38,258 nucleotides of DNA from Thermoanaerobaculales bacterium (GCA_029287235.1 JARFRM010000137.1:1-38258), one strand, 5' to 3'; numbered from the stretch's first letter, positions 17,315-25,931 are shown. The notes: generated by a model from the letters alone, not told the origin. Numbers and translations are program-made.

Positions 17315-17363
17315 TCTTTTTCTTGCCGCCCGGTTCCCCTGGAACCCGGCGGCAAGAAAAAGA
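17315..17363. repeat. 23-bp hairpin between adaptor and pump genes
   Basis: Arms 17315-17337 and 17341-17363 are complementary with one mismatch and a 3-base loop. The left arm begins TCTTTTTCTTGCCGCC and the right arm ends in AAGAAAAAGA. The T-rich side is on the 5' arm, so it cannot act as an intrinsic terminator on the plus strand. It lies inside the efflux operon and could act as an mRNA-stabilising or attenuating hairpin between adaptor and pump cistrons. Confidence 0.85.
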
Positions 17364-17383
17364 TGAGAGCTAGGTGAGTTGAT

Positions 17384-20300
17384 ATGAATTTATACGATAT
17401 CGCCATCCGCCGCCCCGTCTTCACGGCCATGCTGATGATCGCCCTCGTGGTCTTCGGCATCCTCGGCTACCAGACCCTGCCAATCAATCTCCTGCCGTCG
17501 TTGGACATCCCCATCGTCACGGTGATCACGGCCCTCCCCGGCGCTTCGCCCGAGGTCATGGAGTCCGACGTCACCGACGTCATCGAGTCCGCCGTCAACA
17601 CCATCGAGGGCATCAAACAGCTCACCTCCTACTCGGGTCAGGGGGTCTCGTGGGTGACCGTCACCTTCACCCTGGAGCGCGACATCGACATCGCCGCCCA
17701 GGATGTCCGCGACAAGGTCTCCGGCGCGATCGGCGAGCTGCCGCTGGACGCCGAGCCGCCCATCGTCCAGAAGTTCGACGCCAATTCACAGCCCATGTTG
17801 TGGATGGCCCTGGCCGGGCTCGATGCCCGGGAGCTCTCGGACTACGCCGACCAGGTGGTCAAACCCCGGCTGCAGTCGGTTCCCGGGGTCGGCAACGTTC
17901 TCATGCCTGGATTCCGCGAGCCCATGATGCGGATCTGGATCGACCGAGACAAACTGGCGGCCCACCGCCTGGCCGTCGACGACATCATCATGGCCCTGGG
18001 GCGCGAGAATCTCGAGCTGCCCGGCGGCTTCATCGAGGGACCCGAGATCGAGCTGGCCGTCCGCAACCTCGGTCTCTTCGAAACCGTTGAGGAGTTCGAT
18101 CAGATGATCGTGGCCACGGTCGACGGCCGCCCGATTCGGCTCCAGGATGTCGGCTTCACCCAGCTTTCCGTGGCCGACGAACGCGGCGGCGCCCACTACA
18201 ACATGACCCCGACGCTTGGTCTGGGGATCGCGCCCCGTTCGGGCGCCAATCTCGTGGATGTCAACAAGGCCGCACGGCAACGGATGGAAGAGCTCTCCAA
18301 GGACTTCCCGCCGGGACTCTTTTATGATGTCGCCTTCGACGGTGCCGAGTATGTCGAGCGTTCCATCGAGAACGTCCAGTTCGACATCATCTATGGTGCG
18401 GTGCTGGCGATCCTCGTCGTCTTTGTCTTTCTGAGGTCCTGGCGATCGACCTTCATCGTCTCGCTGGCGATCCCGACCTCGCTCATCGCCACCTTCGGCT
18501 TCATGCGCATCTTCGGATTTTCGCTCAACAATCTCACGACGCTTGCTCTGGCTCTGTCAGTGGGCGTCGTGATCGACGACGCCATCGTCGTGCTCGAGAA
18601 CATCTACCGCCACCAGGAGGAGGGCGAAAGCCCGTTCACCGCGGCCATGGAGGGCACGAAGGAGATCGCCCTCGCCGCCATGGCGGCCACATTCGCCATT
18701 GCGGCGGTTTTCATCCCCGTAGCCTATATGAAGGGGATGATCGGTCAGTTCCTCTTCGAGTTCGGGATCTCGGTGGCGGCGGCCATTCTGATCTCGCTCT
18801 TCGTCGCCCTGACCCTGACCCCCATGCTGTGCTCGCGCATCCTCACCGTGAAACCCAAGCACGGCAAGCTCTACGATTCCCTCGAAAACGCATTCAAAGG
18901 GCTCGAGCGAACCTATTCACGATCCCTCGATTGGGTGTTGCGCCACAAGATCATCACCCTGGTCACAGCGTTTGTCGTGCTCGCGTCGAGCTTCCTTCTC
19001 GTACCCTTCATCGGCGGTGAGTTCGCCCCACCCGAGGACATGTCGTCATTCATGATCACCACCAAGGCCCCGGTGGGCACCTCGTTGGAAGCCATGGAAC
19101 GGCTGATGATGCAGATCGAGCGCATCACGCTTGAGCAGCCCGAGGTCCTCTCGGGTTTCATGGCTATGAACTTCGAGGGACGGGGTCAGATCAACACCGG
19201 CATTTTATTCCTCAAGATGGCGAAACCGCACGAACGCGAGGCGACCCAGAACGAGGTCGTCCAACGCCTCCGGCGTGAGTTCGCCAAAGTCGAGGGCATC
19301 CAGGCCTTCGTCACTGAGTTCAGCTTCTACGCGGTGTCCTCAGAAGGAGGAGAGAAGGCCTTCGCCTACTCCCTTCGCGGTCCCGGACTGGCGGAACTCG
19401 AGAGCATCGGCAATCGGGTCATCGAAAGGCTGTCTCTGGAACCCGGCTTCGTCGATCTCGAGCACAACCTCGACCTCGAACAGCCGCAGCTCTTTGTCCG
19501 GGTCGACCGCAACCGCGCCCACGATCTCGGCCTCGACGCAGCGACCATCTATGAGACCGTGTACTCCCTGGTCTCCGGACGCGAGGTCGGGGCCTACACA
19601 ACCCAGGGCAAACGATACGATGTACGGATCAAGATCCGACCCGACCAGATTCTGACGCCGGACGACATCGGGGCGCTCCAGGTTCGCACCCGCACGGGCG
19701 AGATGGTCCGCCTCGACTCGGTTGTGGAGATCAACCACGGCGTCGGCCCCATCAACATCAACCGCACCGATCGCGAGCGTTCGCTCCTGCTCAGCGGCAA
19801 CCTCGAGGGCGTGCCGCTCAACCGTGCCCTCGAAATCGTCGACACCGTCCTCGCCGAGGAACTCCCCGAGGGCTACCACGCCAAAGCTACCGGCCAGGCG
19901 GAGGAGATGGCGGAGAGCATGGGCTCCCTCTTCTTCGCTCTCGGCCTCGCCGTGCTCATCGTCTACATGTTGCTCGCCAGCCAGTTCGACTCGCTGATCC
20001 ACCCCTTCACCATCATGTTCGCGCTGCCCCCGGCGTTGGTCGGGGCGCTGCTCGCCCTGCTGGTGACCAACAACACCATCAACATCATGTCGGTCATCGG
20101 GATCATCCTGCTCTTCGGGCTCGTGACCAAGAACTCGATCCTTCTGGTCGATCTGACGATCCAGAAACAGGAGAGCGGTCTCGACCGCGAAGCCGCCCTC
20201 CGCGAGGCCTGCCCCATCCGGCTCCGGCCCATCCTCATGACCGCGGTCTCGATGGTCTTCGGCGTCCTGCCGGTGGCTCTGGCCTTTGGTGAGGGCGGCG

Positions 20301-20530
20301 AGGCCCGCGCACCCATGGCGGTGGCCACCATCGGCGGGATGATCACCTCGACCCTGCTCACCCTCTTCCTGGTTCCCGTGATCTACGCCTATATGGATCG
20401 ATTCGCCACCGCAATTCGCGGGCGCGACTCACGTTCAAGGCATGAGATCGCCGAGGAAGCCGTGGATACGTTCACCGAAGTAGTCAACGACGTCGACGAG
20501 GAGATCACCGACAAAGCCAAGGCCCGGTAA
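17384..20530 (+). CDS. RND multidrug efflux pump, inner-membrane permease (HAE1/AcrB family)
   Basis: The 1048-residue length is standard for HAE1 pumps. It begins MNLYDIAIRRPVFTAMLMIALVVFGI, the usual cytoplasmic end and TM1, and has two large periplasmic loops and twelve TMs. The proton-relay residues are intact: GVVIDDAIVVLEN in TM4 supplies Asp398 and Asp399, and GLVTKNSILLVD in TM10 supplies Lys916. LTSYSGQGVSWVTVTFTLERDIDIAAQDVRDKV and AGLDARELSDYADQVVKPRLQSVPGVGNVLMPG are the usual porter-domain blocks. AGGTGAG precedes ATG 17384. With TolC and adaptor upstream it completes a tripartite pump, controlled by the TetR at 14161. Substrate range is not predictable. Confidence 0.96.
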   Translation: MNLYDIAIRRPVFTAMLMIALVVFGILGYQTLPINLLPSLDIPIVTVITALPGASPEVMESDVTDVIESAVNTIEGIKQLTSYSGQGVSWVTVTFTLERDIDIAAQDVRDKVSGAIGELPLDAEPPIVQKFDANSQPMLWMALAGLDARELSDYADQVVKPRLQSVPGVGNVLMPGFREPMMRIWIDRDKLAAHRLAVDDIIMALGRENLELPGGFIEGPEIELAVRNLGLFETVEEFDQMIVATVDGRPIRLQDVGFTQLSVADERGGAHYNMTPTLGLGIAPRSGANLVDVNKAARQRMEELSKDFPPGLFYDVAFDGAEYVERSIENVQFDIIYGAVLAILVVFVFLRSWRSTFIVSLAIPTSLIATFGFMRIFGFSLNNLTTLALALSVGVVIDDAIVVLENIYRHQEEGESPFTAAMEGTKEIALAAMAATFAIAAVFIPVAYMKGMIGQFLFEFGISVAAAILISLFVALTLTPMLCSRILTVKPKHGKLYDSLENAFKGLERTYSRSLDWVLRHKIITLVTAFVVLASSFLLVPFIGGEFAPPEDMSSFMITTKAPVGTSLEAMERLMMQIERITLEQPEVLSGFMAMNFEGRGQINTGILFLKMAKPHEREATQNEVVQRLRREFAKVEGIQAFVTEFSFYAVSSEGGEKAFAYSLRGPGLAELESIGNRVIERLSLEPGFVDLEHNLDLEQPQLFVRVDRNRAHDLGLDAATIYETVYSLVSGREVGAYTTQGKRYDVRIKIRPDQILTPDDIGALQVRTRTGEMVRLDSVVEINHGVGPININRTDRERSLLLSGNLEGVPLNRALEIVDTVLAEELPEGYHAKATGQAEEMAESMGSLFFALGLAVLIVYMLLASQFDSLIHPFTIMFALPPALVGALLALLVTNNTINIMSVIGIILLFGLVTKNSILLVDLTIQKQESGLDREAALREACPIRLRPILMTAVSMVFGVLPVALAFGEGGEARAPMAVATIGGMITSTLLTLFLVPVIYAYMDRFATAIRGRDSRSRHEIAEEAVDTFTEVVNDVDEEITDKAKAR

Positions 20531-20953
20531 TCTGCGGAAGAGGGTCAACGAGGAGGCCGGAACCGACGGTTGAGGCGATGCAATCGCAGTCCGCTCCGCG
20601 GAATGACTTGGTTGCTCAGCGCATGGGCTGGTGTCTGAGCGCATGGATTGGTTGCTTTGAGTTTGTCTGACTTCGTTGTGACGTCCGTACACCTTCAAGA
20701 ACTCTGAAGGGCAGGCAGGATGCCTACCCCACAAGCATCGCAATCTTTGTTTCTTCAATGACCGGGTGAACCCCCATTCTCGTCGAGGGTCGAACTTTGT
20801 GGGGCGGGCTGCCAGCCTGCCCTTCAGACACCTTCCAGTCGGAGACGCGACACCACGGAATCAGAGGCCGACCAAACCGCCGCCGTAGTTACTGTTTCTG
20901 ACGCTGTCCCGGTCCCTGTCTCGGTCGCGGTTGCTGCCCCTGTTTTCCCACCG
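20531..20953. repeat. Repeat island 5 (20-bp tandem units plus B-module palindrome)
   Basis: No gene is seen here. About three degenerate 20-bp units of the GCGCATGGGYTGGT type span 20598-20657. Next is the block GTCTGACTTCGTTG...CGTCCGTAC (20664-20690). The B palindrome follows: CTGAAGGGCAGGCAGGATGC... (20704-20733) pairs with TGTGGGGCGGGCTGCCAGCC... (20798-20827) at about 25 of 30 positions. CATCGCA (20736-20742) lies in the loop. The left B arm is identical over 30 bases to 23463-23492. 20828-20953 holds a sequence ending with a 'CTGTCCCGGTCCCTGTC' low-complexity tract and no recognised feature. Confidence 0.8.
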
Positions 20954-21022
20954 TTGCATCTTTCGCCGACACGACCCACATTAGGAGCAGGTCAGTGCGA
21001 TTTCTCGTCCCTGGAGGTCACC

Positions 21023-21223
21023 ATGGCGACCAAGATCGAGAGCATCGTCGTCACGTGCATCAAGTGCGGCGAAAACTACGCGACCTGGCAGGGAATGGGC
21101 CTCGAGTTCCTCGGGCCCGACCCCTGCCCACGGTGCGGGTTCGTCCCCACCGATGATCCCCGGCTCTACCGGGACGGACCCATCGAACCGCTCGACGAGG
21201 ATGAGGTGCGGGTCGAGGGCTGA
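21023..21223 (+). CDS. Small zinc-ribbon protein
   Basis: This 66-residue protein has two CxxC knuckles: CIKC at 12-15 and CPRC at 35-38. They are separated by a conserved-looking GENYATWQGMGLEFLGPDP stretch and should bind one Zn2+. An acidic tail follows. GGAGG (21013-21017) sits 5 bases before ATG 21023. I do not recognise a named family. Isolated zinc ribbons of this size are often nucleic-acid or protein-interaction modules. It is convergent with the GFA gene and flanked by repeat island 5. Confidence 0.75.
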   Translation: MATKIESIVVTCIKCGENYATWQGMGLEFLGPDPCPRCGFVPTDDPRLYRDGPIEPLDEDEVRVEG

Positions 21224-21274
21224 CTCCGCACTCCGCGCCCTCCGAGTGCGCGATGGGAGAGGTGTGGAGGCACG

Positions 21275-21302
21275 CGGGCTTGTGCGCGGCGCACAAAGCC
21301 CG
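21275..21302. terminator. Hairpin between convergent genes (possible terminator)
   Basis: CGGGCTTGTGCGC (21275-21287) pairs with GCGCACAAAGCCCG (21289-21302) with one bulged base. It lies between the convergent zinc-ribbon and GFA genes. No T-run follows on either strand, so the terminator role is only suggested by position. Confidence 0.35.
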
Positions 21303-21339
21303 ATTCCAGGCGCCCGGCCCACGTCTTCCCGACGCGATG

Positions 21340-21765
21340 TCAGTCGATCGGTTCGGTGCCTGAAGGTCCACCGAGCTTCTTGAGGTCATCGCCGAGCTCG
21401 ACCCACGCGACGCGCCAGTCATAGAAAACGTGGGCCGCCGGCTCGCGATCGATGGGTCCGTCCATGTGGGCCAGCGCAATGTGGGTCTCTCCCGCCCAGC
21501 GTTCACTGGTGAAGAACAACGTGCTGCCGCAGGTGCGGCAGAAACCGCGTCGCGCCTCCGGTGTCGATGCATACCAATGGACCTCACCCTCGCCCTTGGT
21601 GAAACGGAATTGCTCATCTGCAACACCGAACCAAGTCACGAAGGCCGCTCCGTGAGCCCGTCGGCACAAGCTGCAGTGACAGTGGGAACACCACTTGGTC
21701 GGCGGCGCGACCTCGAAACGAACCGCGCCGCAGAGACAACCGCCGGTGAAGGTGTTGGTGGTCAT
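21340..21765 (-). CDS. GFA/CENP-V family zinc protein
   Basis: The 141-residue protein is a single GFA domain, named for glutathione-dependent formaldehyde-activating enzyme. The zinc-binding cysteines are all present: GGCLCGAVRF (Cys10, Cys12), WCSHCHCSLCRRAHGAAFVTW (Cys26, 29, 31, 34) and GFCRTCGSTLFF. WYASTPEARRGFC and HIALAHMDGP are further family blocks. Most members have unproven activity, so a formaldehyde role should not be assumed. Minus-strand ATG 21765 lacks a Shine-Dalgarno sequence. A TACAAT hexamer 6 bases upstream of the ATG suggests a leaderless transcript, though no -35 box at standard spacing is seen. Confidence 0.93.
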   Translation of the reverse strand: MTTNTFTGGCLCGAVRFEVAPPTKWCSHCHCSLCRRAHGAAFVTWFGVADEQFRFTKGEGEVHWYASTPEARRGFCRTCGSTLFFTSERWAGETHIALAHMDGPIDREPAAHVFYDWRVAWVELGDDLKKLGGPSGTEPID

Positions 21766-21783
21766 GGGGAGATTGTAGCGCTG

Positions 21784-22389
21784 CTGGACTTGTCACGGCT
21801 TAGCCATGGGCGAAGCCGGATGCTGGATAGGAGCATCGCCCTCTCGCACAGGCTGGCATCGCCGCGCATGGGTTGGTCTTCCGGCGCATGGGTTGGTCTT
21901 CCGGCGTATGGGTTGGTCTTCCGGCGTATGGGTTGGTCTTCCGGCGCATGGGTTGGCGGCGTCCGTACTGCTTCAAGCAATCTGAATGGCAGGCTGGAAG
22001 CCTACCCCACAACCATCGCAATCTTCCCTGTTTCGTTGAGGGCCAGACATTGTAGGGGCGGGCTTCCAGCCTGGCCTTCAGAGCCCTTCCGGTCGGAAGA
22101 TTGCCACCACGAAGTCAGAAACCGATCAAGCTACCGCCGGCACGAATTCGATTGTGATGGCTTTGCGCATCTTTGCGATGGATGCTCTTGGCGGCCTTTG
22201 CGTTTCAATCCTGCGATGGTTCGATGTCATCTGCGATGGGTCTATCTGCGCCGATCTGCGCTATCTGCGGTAACCCATGCGATGTTGCGATGTCATCCGT
22301 GTCAATCTGTGTGATCTGTGGGCTGCCGCGATGATGCGATGGACCAATCACCGATCACGATGGTGACTCGTTCCCGGGCGCGTGCGATG
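21784..22389. repeat. Repeat island 6 (nested modules)
   Basis: The left edge carries 'CTGGACTTGTCACGGC..GGATGCTGGATAGG' (21784-21832), a module repeated at 33731. A 20-bp tandem array follows, then CGTCCGTACTGCTTCAAG. The B palindrome is at 21982-22011 and 22051-22081, with CATCGCA in the loop (22014-22020). Next comes the CTTTGCG..GTTTCAA module (22161-22209) and the ATCTGTGTGATCTGTGGGC module (to 22322). TGCGATG occurs seven times on the right (22174, 22212, 22232, 22278, 22286, 22335, 22383), the last just before the rhaD start. No CDS is supported here. Confidence 0.8.
21864..21956. repeat. 20-bp tandem array, about 4.6 copies
   Basis: The unit GCGCATGGGTTGGTCTTCCG repeats head to tail with only a C/T change (GCGCATG versus GCGTATG). 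Units are almost identical, implying recent expansion. Related, more diverged units occupy the same position relative to the B palindrome in island 5. Confidence 0.95.
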
Positions 22390-22397
22390 ATCGTCGG

Positions 22398-23201
22398 ATG
22401 CCGGGGACGATTCCCAGACCACTTGAACCACTGCTCCGAGAGTTCGCCGATGTTGCAGGGCACCTCTGGGACCTCGGGTGGGCCGAGGCGAGCGCCGGCA
22501 ATATCTCGGCCGATGTGACCTCGTTGATCAAGGTTCCCCTCACGAGAGGTCGGACAGGTCAGGGCCTCCCGATGCCGCTGCCGGCCATCGCCGGCTGCCG
22601 TTTCCTCGTCACCGCCACGGGATCACGATTCCGTGATTTCCGCAACTCTCCCGAAGACAAGGTCTGTCTCGTCGAGGTCTCCGCCGGTGGTGATCGCATC
22701 AGCTGGAACTCTCTGGTCTTCAATGCTCACGGCCTCAACCCGACCTCGGAGCTCCCGAGCCACCTCGAGATCCACGCGATTCTGCGCCAACAGGGGTCGG
22801 AGAGCCGGGCAATTCTCCACACCCACCCGACTCACCTCGCGACCCTCAGCCACCTCCGGCGTTGCGCCGGATCCGACGAGCTCAACCGAATGCTGTGGAT
22901 GACCCACCCCGAGGCCAAGATCTTCGCGCCGAGGGGGGCCGCGCTCCTGCCCTACCTGCTGCCGGGCTCAGCCGAGCTCGGCGCCGTCACCTCACGGGCG
23001 GTGCGTGGAGGAGCCGACACCATTCTGTGGCGCTATCACGGGTGTATCGCCCACGCACCCGACCCGTCAACCGCCCTGGATCGGATCCACGTCCTCGACA
23101 AGGCCGCGAGAATGGTCCTGCTCTGCCTCGCATCCGGCGAGGAGTGGGAGGGGCTTGACGCGGCCGAGCTCGCGGAGCTCTTTGCGAAGTTTGGAACCTG
23201 A
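22398..23201 (+). CDS. rhaD: Rhamnulose-1-phosphate aldolase (class II aldolase)
   Basis: RhaD splits L-rhamnulose-1-phosphate into dihydroxyacetone phosphate and L-lactaldehyde. The 267-residue protein has the catalytic and Zn2+ residues at almost the same positions as E. coli RhaD as I remember it. Glu118 lies in NPTSELPSH, His141 and His143 in HTHPTHLATL, and His214 in LWRYHGCIAH. AEASAGNIS replaces the usual phosphate-binding GGN loop motif, and LLPYLLPGSAELG is a RhaD-type block. No other rhamnose genes are nearby, so an isolated gene or a related aldolase (fuculose or methylthioribulose branch) remains possible, though the PTSELP block favours RhaD. No ribosome site is visible. Repeat island 6 ends 8 bases before ATG 22398. 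Confidence 0.85.
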   Translation: MPGTIPRPLEPLLREFADVAGHLWDLGWAEASAGNISADVTSLIKVPLTRGRTGQGLPMPLPAIAGCRFLVTATGSRFRDFRNSPEDKVCLVEVSAGGDRISWNSLVFNAHGLNPTSELPSHLEIHAILRQQGSESRAILHTHPTHLATLSHLRRCAGSDELNRMLWMTHPEAKIFAPRGAALLPYLLPGSAELGAVTSRAVRGGADTILWRYHGCIAHAPDPSTALDRIHVLDKAARMVLLCLASGEEWEGLDAAELAELFAKFGT

Positions 23202-23207
23202 GCGGTC

Positions 23208-23772
23208 TGGATGCTGGATAGGAGCATCGCATCATCGCGGCAGCCCACAGATCACATGGATGGACACGGATGACATCGCAACATCGCATGGGTTACCGCA
23301 GATAACGCAGATCGGCGCAGATGACATCGCAGCGTCGCAAACACGAAGACGCGAAGGCACGAAGCGGGCACGAAGACATCGCAGGAACACAATTGAGAAT
23401 GGGCGATTGCTAGCTTCAAGGGTGTCTGACTTTGTTGCGGCGTCCGTACTGCTTCAAGGAATCTGAAGGGCAGGCAGGATGCCTACCCCACAATCGATCC
23501 ATCGCGATGTGATGGTTGTGGGAGCGGGCTTCCAGCCTGCTCCTCAGGCACGCTCCGGTCGAGAAATCGTCACCACGAAGTCAGGAAACCTCCACGCAAC
23601 GCTTGACCAACTTTCTTTTTCGATGCTTTGCGGATCTTTGCGATGGATGCTCTTGGCGGTCGTTGCGTTTCAACCCCGCGATGGTGCAGCGTCATCCGTG
23701 TCTGTCTGTGTGATGTGTGGGCTGCCGCGATGATGCGATGGGACTATCTGCGCTATCTGCGGTAGTTCCGAC
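23208..23772. repeat. Repeat island 7 (mirror-ordered modules centred on CATCGCGATG)
   Basis: Module order is mirror-symmetric. From the left: 'GGATGCTGGATAGG', CCCACAGATCAC.. (23242-23270), a CACGAAG module (23340-23376) and B arm 23463-23492. From the centre rightward: B arm 23517-23548, CTTTGCG..GTTTCAA (23626-23673) and ATCCGTGTCTGTCTGTGTG (23694-23722). CATCGCA occurs five times on the left (23225, 23274, 23282, 23325, 23377) and TGCGATG twice on the right (23639, 23734). The palindrome CATCGCGATG (23500-23509) is exactly midway between the B arms. No CDS is supported. Confidence 0.85.
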
Positions 23773-23782
23773 CGCGGGCGCT

Positions 23783-24517
23783 CTAGGCCACCGCGCGTTC
23801 ATCGGTGACGACGACGCCGTCACGGATCTCGACGACTCGGCCGGCGCGAGAAGCCAGGGTCTTGTCGTGGGTGACGACGACGAGAGTCCTGCCCTGCCCC
23901 CAGAGCTCGGTCATCAGGCTCATGACATCGGACCCCGAGCCGGTGTCGAGGTTTCCGGTGGGCTCGTCCGCGAGGACGATGTCGGGCTCCATCGCCAACG
24001 CCCGCGCGATGGCCACCCGCTGCATCTGACCGCCGGACAGTTCCGTCGGCCGATGTTCCACTCGATCGCCGAGACCGACCCGATCGAGGTGCTCCTTGGC
24101 CCGGCGGCGCCGCTCACGTCGGCCCATCCCACCGAAGAGCATCGGCATCTCGACGTTTTCCAGCGCCGTCAGCTGGGGCAGCAGGTTGAAGTTCTGGAAG
24201 ACGAAACCGACGCGACGATTGCGGACATCGGCCAGTTGATCACGGTCGAGACCGGCCACCGCCTCGCCACCGAGCATGTAGGTCCCACCGCTGGGGGTGT
24301 CGAGACACCCGACCAGATTGAGCAGGGTGGATTTCCCCGACCCCGACGGACCGACCACGGCGACGAACTCACCCTTGTCGACCACGAGATCGATCCCTTT
24401 GAGCGCCTCGACCTGAATCTTGCCGGTGTCGTAGACCTTGGTGATCCCGAGCATTTCGATGATGTGCCCGTTTGAGTTTCCGTCGCCGTTGTTCTTCTTT
24501 TTCAGTGGCCAGTTCAT
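23783..24517 (-). CDS. ABC transporter ATP-binding protein, MacB/LolD type
   Basis: The 244-residue ATPase has a hydrophilic N-terminal extension (KKKNNGDGNSNG), then Walker A GPSGSGKST (56-64), the Q-loop region GFVFQNFNLLPQLTALENVEMPM, signature LSGGQMQRVAIARALAMEP, Walker B DIVLADEPTGNLDTGSGS and switch region VVVTHDKTLA. All catalytic residues are intact. GAGAGAGGA lies upstream of ATG 24517. It is the last gene of the minus-strand adaptor-permease-permease-ATPase set and should energise both MacB-type permeases, as in MacAB systems where ATPase and permease are encoded separately. Confidence 0.94.
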   Translation of the reverse strand: MNWPLKKKNNGDGNSNGHIIEMLGITKVYDTGKIQVEALKGIDLVVDKGEFVAVVGPSGSGKSTLLNLVGCLDTPSGGTYMLGGEAVAGLDRDQLADVRNRRVGFVFQNFNLLPQLTALENVEMPMLFGGMGRRERRRRAKEHLDRVGLGDRVEHRPTELSGGQMQRVAIARALAMEPDIVLADEPTGNLDTGSGSDVMSLMTELWGQGRTLVVVTHDKTLASRAGRVVEIRDGVVVTDERAVA

Positions 24518-24553
24518 CTCGCCGTCCTCTCTCGCTCCCGCTCCGGTCGGACG

Positions 24554-24656
24554 CTTCTCGTTTCTCGTGGCTCGTCACTCGTTCTCCCGCCCACCCGGCC
24601 ATTCACAGCCGCGCAACGACGAGCAACGAGCGACCCGCAACGAGTCACGAGCGACC
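24554..24656. repeat. CTCGTTxCTCG inverted repeat between permease and ATPase genes
   Basis: A left tract of CTCG-spaced repeats (24554-24586, including TTCTCGTTTCTCGTGGCTCG) is complementary to a right tract (24618-24656, including GAGCAACGAGCGACCCGC). The same CTCGTT-type family reappears on the left of island 9 at 33650-33720. It lies inside the minus-strand operon. Confidence 0.7.
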
Positions 24657-24674
24657 GAGCGCATCCGAGGTTGA

Positions 24675-25931
24675 TCACTCATACCGCAACGTCTCCGCCG
24701 GATCGACCGTCGCCGCCCGCCGCGCCGGGAAGTACCCCGCGAGGATCCCGATAAATCCCAGCAGCGCCGCGGTCGACACCGCGATTTCGGCACTCAGGGT
24801 CGGCTTCCCGAGGAATGCGATCGCATCGTTGCCTTCCACGGGCACCAGCTGAAAAAGCAGCACCAGGATGATCGCCACCACCAGACCGAAGGCACCACCC
24901 AATAGTGTGTAGGTCATCCCCTGGAGGACAAATGGACCGGTGATCCAGCTTCGGTGCGCACCGATGGCCATCTGAACCCCGATCTCGCGGGTCTTCTCCT
25001 TGACCACTGCGTACATGATGTTCGCCACACCGATCCCACCGACCAGCAGGGTCAGTGCGCCGATGATCCCGAGGAAGATCTGAAACCGCCTCATTTCAGC
25101 CGCCAGGGTTTTCCCGCCCTCGGCCGTGTCCCACAGTGCCGTGACCTGCTCGTCGGCGGGATCGAAGCGGTACTTCGCCGACAGCGCCTGGGCGAACTCC
25201 TCGCGGGCTCGCGGCATGTCTTCCGCCACCCCGACCTTGAAGACTACGTTGTGGAGCCACTGCCGGCTCCACTGGGCCGAGAAGGTCGTGATGGGGATCA
25301 CCGCACCCATCTCGTCGGGTCCCTTGTAGGTGCCCATCTGAAGTTTGGGGTTGAGCACACCGATCACCAGATAGGGCACCGACGCGACTTGAAGGATCTC
25401 TCCGACGGGGTTGACCTCTCCGAAGATGTCCTCTGCGAGCTGGTTGCCGAGAAAGATCACGCGCTTCTTGTCGCGTTGATCGTTGGCGTTGAAGAACCGA
25501 CCACCGGCCTGGGGGTAATGGTGGCGCATTTCACCGTACTCCCAGTTGGCGCCGGTCACTCGGCCTGTGATGGTCGTGGTTCCCCACGTGAGTGTCGTCT
25601 GCCACGAAGTCATTTCGCCGAGAATCCCGGTCGAGGAGGGCATCTTGGCGCGCAGATAGTCGAGGTCGTCAAGCCGCGCCTGGATCCTCCGCCCCTCGGG
25701 GAGGCCCTGCCAGACCTTGGATGTCTCGCCCGACCACCAGACTGCGATGTTCTGACCCATCCCGCGGCGGGCCTTGACCATTTGATGGCGTAGACCTTCG
25801 CCGAAGGCGAGCAGCATGAGGATCGCCACGGTTCCCCAGGCGATGGCGGCGACGGTGAGGATCGCGCGCTTCTTCTGCAGCGATGACGCCTTGAAAAAGA
25901 GTGTCGCAATGACCGAAAAATCTCTACCCAT
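24675..25931 (-). CDS. MacB-type ABC permease
   Basis: This 418-residue permease starts at ATG 25931 (MGRDFSVIATLFFKASSLQKKRAILTVAAIAWGTVAIL). The longer frame to 25994 would include repeat-derived codons. TM1 near residues 22-45 is followed by a MacB periplasmic domain of about 230 residues and three TMs with the coupling block GGIGVANIMYAVVKEKTREIGVQMAIGAHRSWITGPFVLQG. The ending LAGYFPARRAATVDPAETLRYE is the classic MacB C-terminus. It pairs with the upstream paralogue at 27312 and the ATPase at 24517. A repeat island separates it from its partner. Confidence 0.93.
   Translation of the reverse strand: MGRDFSVIATLFFKASSLQKKRAILTVAAIAWGTVAILMLLAFGEGLRHQMVKARRGMGQNIAVWWSGETSKVWQGLPEGRRIQARLDDLDYLRAKMPSSTGILGEMTSWQTTLTWGTTTITGRVTGANWEYGEMRHHYPQAGGRFFNANDQRDKKRVIFLGNQLAEDIFGEVNPVGEILQVASVPYLVIGVLNPKLQMGTYKGPDEMGAVIPITTFSAQWSRQWLHNVVFKVGVAEDMPRAREEFAQALSAKYRFDPADEQVTALWDTAEGGKTLAAEMRRFQIFLGIIGALTLLVGGIGVANIMYAVVKEKTREIGVQMAIGAHRSWITGPFVLQGMTYTLLGGAFGLVVAIILVLLFQLVPVEGNDAIAFLGKPTLSAEIAVSTAALLGFIGILAGYFPARRAATVDPAETLRYE

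Noticed and set aside
17315-17363. Intrinsic terminator inside the efflux operon
   Set aside because: The T-rich tract is on the 5' arm and the 3' side is followed by TGAGAGC. Strong pump expression would also be lost.
21784-23772. Integron-like cassette array (small genes separated by palindromic sites)
   Set aside because: There is no integrase, genes lie in both directions, and the palindromes lack attC-type RYYYAAC/GTTRRRY ends.
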